NCBI GenBank assembly: GCA_033485155.1
Contig: JAWQJJ010000006.1
Coordinates: 113,279 to 177,278 of the forward strand
Reading direction: 5' to 3'
Origin: Methanomassiliicoccus sp.
GTDB lineage: Archaea > Thermoplasmatota > Thermoplasmata > Methanomassiliicoccales > Methanomassiliicoccaceae
Length of the DNA: 64,000 bases
Below the pieces are notes generated by a model. It was not told where the DNA came from. It searched no databases and saw only the letters and a program-made list of their open reading frames with translations. The position numbers and the translations under genes were made by a program. Positions 8,103 to 17,026 of this stretch are shown here, in pieces; the first letter of the stretch is position 1; the number at the start of each line of letters is the position of its first letter.

Positions 8103-9773
8103 ATGCGGGTGATGATGGGCAGGGCAGACAACCGGAGGGCGGCCGAGCAGTTCTACGATCTCGCCCTGGCGATGGAGCTCCAGGGTGAAAGATGGAGGGC
8201 TAACTCGTACATGAAGGCCGCCCGCAGCATCGAGGCCCAGACCGAATCCCTTCGCTCCATCAGCGACCGAAGGGGTCTCCGCAGCATCGAGGGGGTGGGA
8301 GAGAGCATCGAATCCAAGCTGGAAGAGTTCCTCGCCACGGGTCGGATCGAGGTCCTGGAGGCGGTCAAGGATCTGCTCCCCGAGGACCTCCCCGTCTTCC
8401 GGGACGCCCCGTGGCTGGGCTTCCGCCGGGTCGCTGACCTCGACCGCTTGCTTGGCGTCCGCACGGTTGATGAGCTTCTCAGGGCTATAAGCGAGGGGCG
8501 GCTCGCTGATCTGCCGGACTTCGATGACGAGGTGCAGCAGCGTACAGCAGAGTGGCTCAACTGGAGGAGAGAGGAGGCGGCAGAGATACCCGCCCCTTTT
8601 GCTCTCCGCTCGGCCATCAATATATTGGACGAGCTGTTCGCGGGCGGCAATGTCACCGGGATCGAGCTGGCGGGCCCGGCCAGGAGGATGGTGAGCTCGG
8701 TGGCTAATGTCACTCTGCTGTTCTCCTCGCCTGTTCCCGACTTAGTGGTCGCCCAGTTCGGGATCTCTCCTGAGGTGGTCGAGCTGACGATGGTGGAACG
8801 GGAGCAAGCCATCGGCAAGACCCGGTCGGGGGCGGCATGCATGGTCCGCCAGGTGAGGGAAGATCAGTTCGCTTGGGAGCTGTTACAGGCCACAGGGGCG
8901 GACGCCCACCTCCGGGAGCTGGCCGAGGCGGCCAAGGCCGCAGGGACCCGCCTAAGCTCGCCGGCGCTGAAACATGCTGGGTCAGAGGAGGAGATCTACG
9001 CTCGCCTGGGCCGTTGCTACGTCTCGCCGGAGATGAGGGAGGGTCGCGAGGCCCCCGGTGTCCCGCTGACTGCCGATGACCTCGTGGGGGACCTTCACAT
9101 TCGATGCTCCTCCTTCGGCGGACCTCTGAGGGTCAAGGAGATGATGGCTGCCGCGGCCCGGCTCGGGCACCGCCTCGTGTGCTTCTGCGACCGGATAGGG
9201 CGGCACATGGACGTCGACGCCTTCGACCGCCGGAACGCCCTAATCGACGAGATCCAGGGGTATGAGGGCATGGTGATCCTCAAGGGAGCAGAGGTCGACA
9301 TCACCCCTGACGGGCGCCTGGACGCTCCCTCGGACGTCCTCGACGGCCTGGATCTGGTAGTGGCATCGGTGAACACCAGGCTCGCCATGCCTCCTGGGGA
9401 GATGGAGGCCCGAGTGCTGAGGGCAATGGACGACCCCAACATGGATGTACTGGGCCACCCCACCAATCGGGTGATCGGCCTGCGGGAGGGGAACGGCATC
9501 GACCTATCCAGAGTGGCAGAGCGTGCTGCGGAGAGGCGGGTGGCGCTAGAGATGAATGCTTACCCCGACCGCCTGGACCTTTCTGATAATGACGCTTTCA
9601 AGGTTTATGAGTCAGGAGCGTTCTATTCGTTGGGCACCGATGCCGCGTTCCCCGTGGAACTGGACGGCTGGAGGTGGGCGTTGACCATGGCTCGCAAGGC
9701 TATGCTGGAACCGGGAAGGGTACTAAATTCGTTGTCCCCCCAGCTGCTGAAAGGGCGGGCCTGGAGGAAGTGA
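8103..9773 (+). CDS. PolX-like protein (Pol X plus PHP architecture) with degenerate active sites
   Basis: 556 residues with the PolX order: helix-hairpin-helix region (about 10-160; LRSIEGVGESIESKLEEFL), nucleotidyltransferase region (about 165-270) and PHP domain (327-556). In the polymerase part the motif normally reading GSxRRgxetvgDiD appears as GPARRMVSSVANVTLLF, so both catalytic aspartates are gone. In PHP the HxH is HIR (H332, R334), TDH is CDR (D363, R364), SVH is SVN (N424) and TDAH is TDAA (A515). E397, H452 and D513 remain. It probably has neither polymerase nor 3' exonuclease activity and may bind DNA structurally. It follows larB by 13 bases. Confidence 0.85.
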   Translation: MRVMMGRADNRRAAEQFYDLALAMELQGERWRANSYMKAARSIEAQTESLRSISDRRGLRSIEGVGESIESKLEEFLATGRIEVLEAVKDLLPEDLPVFRDAPWLGFRRVADLDRLLGVRTVDELLRAISEGRLADLPDFDDEVQQRTAEWLNWRREEAAEIPAPFALRSAINILDELFAGGNVTGIELAGPARRMVSSVANVTLLFSSPVPDLVVAQFGISPEVVELTMVEREQAIGKTRSGAACMVRQVREDQFAWELLQATGADAHLRELAEAAKAAGTRLSSPALKHAGSEEEIYARLGRCYVSPEMREGREAPGVPLTADDLVGDLHIRCSSFGGPLRVKEMMAAAARLGHRLVCFCDRIGRHMDVDAFDRRNALIDEIQGYEGMVILKGAEVDITPDGRLDAPSDVLDGLDLVVASVNTRLAMPPGEMEARVLRAMDDPNMDVLGHPTNRVIGLREGNGIDLSRVAERAAERRVALEMNAYPDRLDLSDNDAFKVYESGAFYSLGTDAAFPVELDGWRWALTMARKAMLEPGRVLNSLSPQLLKGRAWRK

Positions 9774-9777
9774 ACCG

Positions 9778-10743
9778 ATGAGCGTGTTGATACGACGGGA
9801 GAGGGAGGCCAGGCTCAGGACCATGACCACGGGGGACATGGAGGAGGTCCGAGAGGTCGGACAGGTCGCATGGTCGGACCTGGCTATGCATGATATAGGG
9901 CGGAGGTTCAAGTACCCCAAGCGGTCGGAGCGGATCATCGATGCCTATCTGACCAACGATCCCCAGGGCTGTGTGGTGGCCGAGGTCGAGGGCAAGATCG
10001 TGGGCTCGGCGTTCTGCCACACCTGGGGCAGGGTCGGATGGACCGGCCCTCTGGAGGTCCTTCCTGCCTATCAGGACCATGGGATCGGCAAGATGCTTCT
10101 GAAATCCTGCGAGTCTCATCTGTCGGAGAGAGGGTGCTCGATCATTGGTCTGGAGACCATGTGTCACCTGCCCAAGAACCTCCACTTTTACATGTCATCG
10201 GGATATCGTACCGGGCCGGCCACCCTGATCATGGAGAAGGTGCTCAGGCAGGAGCACGGTGATACCGCGGGGGTGAAGGAGATCGAGAAGAGCGATCTCG
10301 ATGGAGGCCTGGAGATAGTGACCCGGCTCAGCCAGGCGATCAACCCTCAGCTAGACTATGCCCCTGAGGCTCTGTCCATCGTCAGTAAGGGTCTCGGCAA
10401 CCTTTACGTGCTGGAAGGGGACCAAGGGCCCCTTGGATGCGCCCTCCTGCATACCTATCAGCGGGGGGAGGAAGCTCCCTACTCCTCGGTGAAGGCGGTG
10501 CTCGTCGATCCCCGCGCCCCCGATCCCCGAATGGTCCTGGACCGACTGATGAACAGGTGTGAGGCAAAATCCCTGGAGGGGGGGAAGACCAAGCTTCTGA
10601 CTCGTTTCTCACCGATCGACAACCGCATGTACGGAGTGATGCTCGCCCGCTCCTATGCCCTCAGGGGGGCGAATCTTCGGATGATCAAGGTCGGGGAATA
10701 TGACGAGGCCGGATGGTGCAGCATCACCTCGTGGGCCGGTTGA
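9778..10743 (+). CDS. Tandem-domain GNAT acetyltransferase
   Basis: 321 residues. The N-terminal GNAT domain (about 10-155) has a clear acetyl-CoA motif LEVLPAYQDHGIGKMLL and the late NLHFYMSSGYRTG element. The C-terminal half (about 165-321) looks like a second, diverged GNAT fold (VLVDPRAPDPRMVLDRLM) with no clean CoA motif, an arrangement known in two-domain members where one half is inactive. It starts four bases after the PolX-like gene, so it is probably in the same transcript as larB and that gene. The substrate is unknown. Confidence 0.8.
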   Translation: MSVLIRREREARLRTMTTGDMEEVREVGQVAWSDLAMHDIGRRFKYPKRSERIIDAYLTNDPQGCVVAEVEGKIVGSAFCHTWGRVGWTGPLEVLPAYQDHGIGKMLLKSCESHLSERGCSIIGLETMCHLPKNLHFYMSSGYRTGPATLIMEKVLRQEHGDTAGVKEIEKSDLDGGLEIVTRLSQAINPQLDYAPEALSIVSKGLGNLYVLEGDQGPLGCALLHTYQRGEEAPYSSVKAVLVDPRAPDPRMVLDRLMNRCEAKSLEGGKTKLLTRFSPIDNRMYGVMLARSYALRGANLRMIKVGEYDEAGWCSITSWAG

Positions 10744-10941
10744 GCTATTTGCGGCCTCGGTCCCCGCCTTACAATGGGCGAACGGGACCTGGCCCGTATC
10801 TCTTCCCTTCAGGGAAATGCCCATGGCGCACCGGCGAACCTTTCCACCGCCCTACCCTCGCAACCTACGAATATATCCTTTTGAAGTTCGAATATAAGTG
10901 AGGCCCGGAACGGGTCAAGTAACAACGAAGAGGTCGAGAGG

Positions 10942-11910
10942 GTGAAGATCGCCATCGCAGGGGCCGGCATGGCCGGAGCTTATCTTAATAGGCTGTTGAA
11001 CGAAACGGGCCACGACGAGGTCGTGGTCTATGATGAGGTGAAGAGGACCGGTTGCGGGCAAAGGCCGTGTGCCTGGGGAGTGGCCCCGGCGGACGAATAT
11101 CGCCGCCTGGTGGGCCGCTTCCTGGACCCAGAGAAATATATCAACAAGCGGTCGGGAAAGGTCAGCATAGACGGTATCGCCATGGGCGCCGACCTCCTGA
11201 CGGTGGATAAGCCTGCCCTCATCCGAGACATGCTTAACGGCACACCGTTGAGGTATGGTCCGCTGGATCCCGAGGCGTACGATCTGGTGGTCGACGCTAC
11301 GGGCGTGGAGCGTGCCTACCTCGGTCCGGTGGAGGACGAGGACCTGGTCGCCGAGCTCTGCCAATACCGGATCGCCTCCGAGGAGGATCTGGGAACATGG
11401 TTCAGGACCTCGAGCTCAGGCTACGGATGGTGCTTCCCCCTCGGGAAGGGTGAATATCATGTCGGCTATGGAAACCTACCTCCGCACGTCGGCGCGGGGA
11501 TGGCCACCATCGATGCCACGGTGGAAGCCTCGACGGTCAAGTGCAAGTGTCTTAGCCGGATCAGGTTGTCCTCGCCTCATCACACTCGACCACTGGTCAA
11601 GGACAACATCGTGGGGGTGGGGGAGAGCATCGGAGCAGTGGGACCGTTGGGCGGAGATGGGAACCTCTATGCCATGCAGTGCGCGGAGATGCTTTTCGAT
11701 AACCTCGGGGATCTGGAGGGCTATCAGAGAGAGGTGCTGCGCCGATATGAATGGATGAGGCGGGAGAGGGCCACGCTACTCAAACTGCTGGACGGCAACC
11801 ATCCTTCCCTTGGGGACATCAGGGTGTTCGTCCAACATGCCCGAAGGACCGGATTCTCCATGAGGCCCCTGCAAGCCATCAAGTTCCTGGAGAGGATAGG
11901 CGGGGTCTAG
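10942..11910 (+). CDS. Geranylgeranyl reductase-like FAD oxidoreductase
   Basis: 322 residues. The N-terminal Rossmann FAD motif is IAGAGMAG, followed by VVYDEVKRTGCGQRPCAWG. The motif YGWCFPLG matches the YxWxFP substrate-site motif of archaeal geranylgeranyl reductases, and VGVGESIGAVGPLGGDGNLYAM matches the FAD-binding GD motif. The family saturates prenyl double bonds in lipids and quinones or oxidises related molecules. At about 320 residues it is short for the main lipid enzyme (about 400), so a side pathway is more likely. The start is a GTG at 10942; the sequence ttcgaatataag (about 10888) upstream is a plausible promoter. The stop is TAG, directly abutted and in frame with the next gene. 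Confidence 0.8.
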   Translation: MKIAIAGAGMAGAYLNRLLNETGHDEVVVYDEVKRTGCGQRPCAWGVAPADEYRRLVGRFLDPEKYINKRSGKVSIDGIAMGADLLTVDKPALIRDMLNGTPLRYGPLDPEAYDLVVDATGVERAYLGPVEDEDLVAELCQYRIASEEDLGTWFRTSSSGYGWCFPLGKGEYHVGYGNLPPHVGAGMATIDATVEASTVKCKCLSRIRLSSPHHTRPLVKDNIVGVGESIGAVGPLGGDGNLYAMQCAEMLFDNLGDLEGYQREVLRRYEWMRRERATLLKLLDGNHPSLGDIRVFVQHARRTGFSMRPLQAIKFLERIGGV

Positions 11911-12618
11911 GTGCCGACCGGTGCACGGGCCAGGGACCTTCCCTCGGGGCGCTGGGAGCGTCTTGGATGGTACCGATCGTTCGTGCATAACCGTAGTGTG
12001 GGCGGCAGCCTGTTCACTCTTGTACACCTGCCGTTCATGCTGGCCTTCCTCTCCCTGACCATCGTGGGAGCGGCAGCGGAGGGAAAGATGGACAGGACTG
12101 TGCTATTCCTTTCCCTGGCTGTGGTGGCTGTTCTCCTGTATGCGGAGCACATGTTGGACGACACCACAAGGGTCGGCAAGCCATGGGGCACCGTGTTCGG
12201 GGATCGCGTCCTGCTCACTATCGCTGCCTCCCTCTTCGCCGCGTCCCTGTTCATCGCCTTGTACGCCAGCCTGCGCTATGGATCGGCGCTCCCCCTGGTC
12301 GGAGTAGGTATAGGCATCGTTCTCACCATCCTCTACGGGCTCGAAGTGGGAGGATTCCACACCGTCGCTTTCGGAGGGATGGGCATGGGGGCAGTGACGC
12401 CCTTATCCTACCTCGCCCAAGCTCTGAGCTTCGGGAGCGGAGGAAATCTCGTCACAGCGCTTGTTCTGTTCATCTTCGGTTCCTGCTACGGATTTGTTCT
12501 CCTCTCGCTGTACGAAAGCACTAAGGTCGGGGACTGCCATCTCATGTGGCGATTGCTTGCGGTCCATTTTGTGACGATCTACGCCCTGGCCGCTGCGGTG
12601 CTGCTCGACCTCACCTGA
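11911..12618 (+). CDS. UbiA-like integral membrane protein
   Basis: 235 residues with about six or seven predicted membrane helices. The stretch AEHMLDDTTRVGKPWG sits after the second helix, where UbiA prenyltransferases have NDxxDxxxDxxxKP. The first asparagine is missing and the spacing is altered, so catalysis is doubtful, but D, R, KPW and the fold pattern suggest the superfamily. The GTG start immediately follows the TAG of the reductase gene in the same frame, with no convincing ribosome site. A later GTG (FVHNRSVGG) is possible. It may form a heteromer with, or act on the same substrate as, the canonical UbiA protein downstream; that is inference from context. Confidence 0.6.
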   Translation: MPTGARARDLPSGRWERLGWYRSFVHNRSVGGSLFTLVHLPFMLAFLSLTIVGAAAEGKMDRTVLFLSLAVVAVLLYAEHMLDDTTRVGKPWGTVFGDRVLLTIAASLFAASLFIALYASLRYGSALPLVGVGIGIVLTILYGLEVGGFHTVAFGGMGMGAVTPLSYLAQALSFGSGGNLVTALVLFIFGSCYGFVLLSLYESTKVGDCHLMWRLLAVHFVTIYALAAAVLLDLT

Positions 12619-12717
12619 AGTCGATCATGGTGGCCATCAAGGTCCATGCAGCAAAGTAGATGAGCCTTATGAGCCCAGTAATGGATAACGTCCCGTCTAC
12701 CGGCGGGACGACCGCTC

Positions 12718-13659
12718 ATGCGTTCGATTTCCTTGCTACACTTCGCTCGCTTCAAGCCCCTCGCCGCCTGGAGCGTGAGCGCGTCGGTCCTGGGTGTAGC
12801 GCTTGCATTGCTGGCGGGAGAAGGAACCCTGGTCGGTCCGGCATCCATGGTCCTGGCGATAATATGCGTGGCCCTCATGCAGTACGTCGCGCACCCCATG
12901 AACGACCTCATGGACCTCGACCTCGATCGCCAGGCGCCGATCGGTCCGACCGGCCGCCACAAACCTCTGGTAGATGGCAATGCTACGGTGCCCGAGGTCC
13001 AGCGTCTGAGCGCGGTGGTGGTGGTGATTATCCTGCTCATCTTGACCTACCTCATCCTCCTCCGGCCGGTGCTTATCGCCCCGGCCGCCTATGGCATGAT
13101 CGCTCTCTTCGGCTACAACCATCCTCGCCTACGATGGGCTTACAAGCCTTACACCGAGCTCTACTTGAGCGCGCCCGTCAACGCCCTCTCCGTTCTGGTG
13201 ATATCGTTCATCGGTTCCGGCACCATCACTGCGGCATCGGTAGCGGTGAGTGCGGTGTTCGGATTCGCTTCGAGCACCTTCTTCGTGAGCATGATGAGCA
13301 TGGACTATCCGACCGACCGCCTGAACGGCAAGATCACCTCGATAGTACGATGGCCTCATGTGCGGTACTGCACCGGCTACCCCATGCTCGGCCTCGCCGT
13401 GGCCATTGGCGCAATCCCCGTGCTCATATTAATAGGAGGATTGACGGCGACGACGGCCGTATGCCTGTGCGTCCTGACCTTCGCAGTATTGGCCGCTCTC
13501 GGTTCCGGCGTTGACGACCTGAGGCTGAAGTTCATCTATGGCGGCGTCCAGCAACCCGAGGGCATGTCCGCCCGCCTCCGGTTGGGGCAGCTGTACGTTT
13601 CGGTGCTGTTCTCGGTCGCCCTGTCCATCGTTCTGCTGGCTGGAGGGCTCGGAGCATGA
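12718..13659 (+). CDS. UbiA family prenyltransferase
   Basis: 313 residues with about nine hydrophobic segments. The first aspartate-rich motif is intact: N62, D63, D66, D70 in MNDLMDLDLDRQ, followed by GRHKPLVDG. The second is seen in SMDYPTDRLNGKIT. These bind magnesium and the prenyl diphosphate while the acceptor is prenylated in the membrane. The gene overlaps the polyprenyl synthase gene by four bases, so donor synthesis and transfer are coupled. Archaeal relatives make DGGGP lipid, menaquinone or other prenylated carriers. The acceptor cannot be read from sequence, but the dedicated synthase argues against the housekeeping lipid enzyme. Confidence 0.88.
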   Translation: MRSISLLHFARFKPLAAWSVSASVLGVALALLAGEGTLVGPASMVLAIICVALMQYVAHPMNDLMDLDLDRQAPIGPTGRHKPLVDGNATVPEVQRLSAVVVVIILLILTYLILLRPVLIAPAAYGMIALFGYNHPRLRWAYKPYTELYLSAPVNALSVLVISFIGSGTITAASVAVSAVFGFASSTFFVSMMSMDYPTDRLNGKITSIVRWPHVRYCTGYPMLGLAVAIGAIPVLILIGGLTATTAVCLCVLTFAVLAALGSGVDDLRLKFIYGGVQQPEGMSARLRLGQLYVSVLFSVALSIVLLAGGLGA

Positions 13660-14651
13660 ACAGAGGGCAGGTGGCGTTCGAGGCGACGAATCGTGAGGGA
13701 GGACGAGCGTCGTTCCTCGCCTTTCTGGATGGAGTGAGGAAGGAGATCGACGAATGGATGGGAAAACACATCGCCCTGCGAGCCGGTGGGGACCGGGAGC
13801 TGGCGGACCACTTCCGCGGGGGAAAGCGCCTTAGGGGCGGAACCGTGCTCCTTCTGTACGAGGCCCTCTCCGACGGGGACGGGGGGCGGGGCATGGCCCT
13901 GGACCTCGCCGCCGCGATTGAGCTCGCTCATGCCGTCAGTCTCATGATCGATGACGTGCTGGACGGCGACCGGATCCGGCGGGATGCACCGTCCCTACCG
14001 GCCACCAGAGGCCCTCACCTTACCATTCTGGAGGCGGTTCGCATGCTCTCTGTCCCCTACTCCCTGGCCGGCCCTCATGGGACGGCCGTCATCAGCCACC
14101 TGGCCGCCACTCATGAGCTAATGGTCAGCGGTGCGCTAGCCGAGCTGCAGCGGTCCGATCAGGGTAAGAAGGTCCCGTATGCACGCCTGATCTCGATGAA
14201 GTCGGGTAGCCTGTTCGAGTTGGCTGCCCGGTTCGGAGCCCTGGCGGCAGGATGCTGCGAGGAGAAGGCGGCCCTGGCAGGGGCGTACGGCAACACTCTG
14301 GGGACGGTCCACCAGTTCGCCGATGATATCGTGGACCTTAGGGACGCCCTCTCCGCTGGCCGGGAGGTCCGGGGTTCCGAGGGGCTGTTGTTCCAGTGGG
14401 CGGTACGAGAGCCAGGAGAACGGCGGAGGGCGATCGACCACGGTGCCCTTGGTCGAGAGGCGGAGAGCGAGCTGGATAGCGAGCTGCAGGTCCACGTGCG
14501 CCGGGCCGAGCGCGCTGCTCTGAAGCTCTCATCATCGGTTGGGCGGTGTGGGGGCAGGAGGTCCACGGGTACCTTCCTGCCGATAATGCTCTCCGCTCCC
14601 TTCGAGATAGCCTCCGCCATGATCTCCTCGAGACCCTATGGCAGGAAGTGA
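13656..14651 (+). CDS. Trans-isoprenyl diphosphate synthase
   Basis: 331 residues. It has the GGKRLRGG substrate motif (about 55-62), the first DDxxD as IDDVLDGDRIRRD (D99, D100, D103) and the second as FADDIVD, about residues 225-230. All catalytic aspartates are present. Residues just before the first DDxxD (HAVSLMI) show no bulky aromatic at the positions that limit farnesyl synthases, so a C20 or longer product is plausible. Its start overlaps the UbiA gene by four bases. It probably supplies the prenyl chain for this cluster. Confidence 0.9.
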   Translation: MNRGQVAFEATNREGGRASFLAFLDGVRKEIDEWMGKHIALRAGGDRELADHFRGGKRLRGGTVLLLYEALSDGDGGRGMALDLAAAIELAHAVSLMIDDVLDGDRIRRDAPSLPATRGPHLTILEAVRMLSVPYSLAGPHGTAVISHLAATHELMVSGALAELQRSDQGKKVPYARLISMKSGSLFELAARFGALAAGCCEEKAALAGAYGNTLGTVHQFADDIVDLRDALSAGREVRGSEGLLFQWAVREPGERRRAIDHGALGREAESELDSELQVHVRRAERAALKLSSSVGRCGGRRSTGTFLPIMLSAPFEIASAMISSRPYGRK

Positions 14652-14684
14652 CTGCCTTCCGCGCTGTTCGGAGGACTGGTCATA

Positions 14685-14700
14685 AAGGATATATATCCTT
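14685..14700. promoter_or_regulatory. 16-bp perfect palindrome containing a TATA box, upstream of nre
   Basis: AAGGATATATATCCTT is a perfect 16-base palindrome that embeds the sequence ATATAT. Its centre is about 26 bases upstream of the ATG at 14719, the standard distance from an archaeal TATA box to the transcription start, so the nre transcript is probably leaderless. A repressor binding the palindrome would block TBP; whether one does is unknown. Confidence 0.55.
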
Positions 14701-14718
14701 AGGGGGCTGGGCAATCGG

Positions 14719-16014
14719 ATGTTCGGGGGTAACGTCGGAGCTTTTGATGACCATGTCCGCACGCTGTCCTCAGCGGGCGTCCTAGAGGTCCCCGCTGGTT
14801 CTCCCTGCGTGATATGCAAAGGATCGCGGAACCTCTGCGGTAAGGACCGCTGTCCACTGATGATCAAGTTCTACTCCCGCTCCCGCACCAAGACGCTTAT
14901 CGACACCCTAGACCTCGCGGGGATGTCTCCTCCCGGGATCTTCGTCGGCCGGTACGGCTACCCCAAAGTCGATGTCGGCCCCCTGGTTCCGCCGGTGATG
15001 GGCGACACCTCGATCATGGACACTCCGGAGAGATGGGTGGGCAAGTCGATCGACGAGATTGTCGACTTCAGGTTCAACCTGGTGCGGGGGAAGCACCGCA
15101 TCGACGCGACCGATTTCCGGAGGTACGGGCGGATCGTCGACCACACCCGGGACCTGGCCTTGGCCGTCAACCCCCTGGAGGTGGAGGCTCGTTTCCAGAA
15201 AAAACCCTCCGGCCGCCTGGTGCTCGACGACGAGGTCCAGCCCTTCGGCCCATCAGCCAGGCTCAGGGACCTTACCATTGGCAACCCTCGCTACGATCAC
15301 CACGTGGAGAAGGCTTTCTACGATACCGACCTGAAGGCCACCGAGGCGGTGAAGGCGCTGTACCGGGAAGGTGTCCTCATTTCCAAGATCCAGAAGGCGT
15401 TCTCGGTGGGAGCGTTCGGAATTGATAAAAACCGGCGGTTCGTTCCCACCCGATGGTCGATCACCGCCGTAGACGACATCCTGGGTAAGGACCTTCTGAG
15501 GACAACTAAGCGCAACCCTCTCATCGAAGACTGGCGGATCTATGATTGGGAGATGCTGGACAACCGGTGGAGCATCTTGCTCATGCCGACCACTTGGAAG
15601 TACGAGCTCATCGAGGCCTGGTATCCCAACACCACATGGAACCCGATGGGCAACGAGATCGAAATCATCAGCTCCCACGAGTTCTACGAGGGAAGGCGGG
15701 ACTACGCCGAAATCGGCGGATGCTACTACGCGGCCCGGCTGGCCGTGAACGAGCTGCTGACCGCCGAACACAGGCAGGCCGGGGCGGTCATCTTTCGGGA
15801 GGCGCATCCCGGGTACGTCATGCCCGTAGGAGTGTGGAACGTGCGTGAGAACGTGCGGGCGGCGTTGAAGACCAAGCCCCACAGCTTCGAGACCATGGGG
15901 GCGGCGCTCCAGCATGTCACCTCGAGGATGGACATCTCCCTCGAAAGATGGATAAGGGCGTCGGTCATCCTGACGGACATGTTCACCCAGAGGAGGTTGG
16001 ACGATTATGTCTGA
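14719..16014 (+). CDS. Nre family DNA repair protein
   Basis: 431 residues, full length for the archaeal Nre family. An N-terminal zinc-binding cluster is visible (CVICKGSRNLCGKDRCP), followed by the conserved Nre_N and Nre_C blocks (SPPGIFVGRYGYPKV, GPLVPPVMGDTS, RWSITAVDD, REAHPGYVMPVGVWNVRE). The C-terminus QRRLDDYV resembles a PCNA-interacting peptide, as reported for haloarchaeal NreA, which acts in repair of DNA damage together with PCNA. Its stop overlaps the radical SAM gene by eight bases, so the two are one unit. Confidence 0.92.
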   Translation: MFGGNVGAFDDHVRTLSSAGVLEVPAGSPCVICKGSRNLCGKDRCPLMIKFYSRSRTKTLIDTLDLAGMSPPGIFVGRYGYPKVDVGPLVPPVMGDTSIMDTPERWVGKSIDEIVDFRFNLVRGKHRIDATDFRRYGRIVDHTRDLALAVNPLEVEARFQKKPSGRLVLDDEVQPFGPSARLRDLTIGNPRYDHHVEKAFYDTDLKATEAVKALYREGVLISKIQKAFSVGAFGIDKNRRFVPTRWSITAVDDILGKDLLRTTKRNPLIEDWRIYDWEMLDNRWSILLMPTTWKYELIEAWYPNTTWNPMGNEIEIISSHEFYEGRRDYAEIGGCYYAARLAVNELLTAEHRQAGAVIFREAHPGYVMPVGVWNVRENVRAALKTKPHSFETMGAALQHVTSRMDISLERWIRASVILTDMFTQRRLDDYV

Positions 16015-16840
16015 TCTGGACGCGTTCATGGAGGACGGCGGCGGCCCCAAGATTATCAAGAAGGAGTGCTACACCGCCCTTTCCCCCTCCCGGCTTCCGG
16101 GCCTGGACCTCGCCCTGAACCCCTATACTCAGTGTGCCCACGCCTGTACCTACTGTTATGCGCCGTACCTGATGAGGGTCGATCCTCTGGAGTGGGGGGC
16201 CGCGGTGCAGGCCAAGATCAACATCCCCCGGCTGTTGTCCAGAGAGCTGATGAGGAAGAAGGGCGTGGTCGGCCTGGGTACGGTGACCGATCCTTACCAA
16301 CCGGTGGAGGCCGAGCTTCAGCTCACTCGCCGGTGCCTCGATGAGATGGTGCGGGCCGGGTCGAGCGTTTCGCTGCTGACCAAGTCGGACCTGGTCATCA
16401 GGGACATAGACCTTCTGAGGAAGATGGCCTCGGCCGAGGTGGGCATAACCATCAACACCTGCGAGGACGCACGGGCGGCGGTTTTCGAGTCCGGCGCCCC
16501 CCCGCCCTCGAGGAGGCTGAAGGCCGTGCGGGCCCTGGTAGACGCTGAGATTGGGACCTATATCTTCCTGGGGCCGGTCATACCCACCATTACCGACCAT
16601 GACCTTGATGGACTGGTGAATTCGCTCATCGAGACCCGCGTGCGGTCAGTGATGATTGACCGTCTGAATCTCAGGCCGGGCATGAAGGAGAGGATGAGCG
16701 CGGTGATGAGGGAACGCTCATCATCCACACTAGACGAGTTCGAGCTGGAGGTCGACAATGATCGCTTCTACAATGACATAATCACCTACCTGAAGCGCTC
16801 GCTCACCGACGGCGGGATCGTGGTCATCGACGCGTTCTAA
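16007..16840 (+). CDS. Radical SAM protein (spore photoproduct lyase-like)
   Basis: 277 residues. The cluster motif CxxxCxxC is CAHACTYC, in the NPYTQCAHACTYCYAPY context of the SplB-like / Rv2578c-type radical SAM group. LGTVTDPYQPVEAELQLTR and LLTKSDLVIRDIDLL are further hallmarks. It binds a 4Fe-4S cluster and S-adenosylmethionine and starts radical chemistry; the substrate is not established for this group. Overlap with nre suggests a shared role in DNA repair, but the C-terminal substrate-binding part differs from true spore photoproduct lyase. Confidence 0.88.
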   Translation: MSDLDAFMEDGGGPKIIKKECYTALSPSRLPGLDLALNPYTQCAHACTYCYAPYLMRVDPLEWGAAVQAKINIPRLLSRELMRKKGVVGLGTVTDPYQPVEAELQLTRRCLDEMVRAGSSVSLLTKSDLVIRDIDLLRKMASAEVGITINTCEDARAAVFESGAPPPSRRLKAVRALVDAEIGTYIFLGPVIPTITDHDLDGLVNSLIETRVRSVMIDRLNLRPGMKERMSAVMRERSSSTLDEFELEVDNDRFYNDIITYLKRSLTDGGIVVIDAF

Positions 16841-16977
16841 GCATGGCCGACCTGGAGGATGAAGGTGTGGGCCACTAGAGAATGGACGACCTTGACGATG
16901 CTTCGCCCGCAGCATGCTCCGGATCGTTTCGGTCGGGGGTGCCACACGATGCCCGCGGGGCCGGCAAAATAGTAATT

Positions 16978-17019
16978 CTTATATAGAAGCGATAAACTAT
17001 CGGGCCCAACGAAAGGAGG
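16978..17019 (+). promoter_or_regulatory. Thermosome promoter and ribosome site
   Basis: A TATA box (cttatata, 16978-16985) lies about 25 bases upstream of a likely start near 17010, and a strong Shine-Dalgarno AAAGGAGG is at 17012-17019, eight bases before the ATG. The short leader with a strong ribosome site fits a highly expressed gene. Confidence 0.7.
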
Positions 17020-17026
17020 ATAACTA

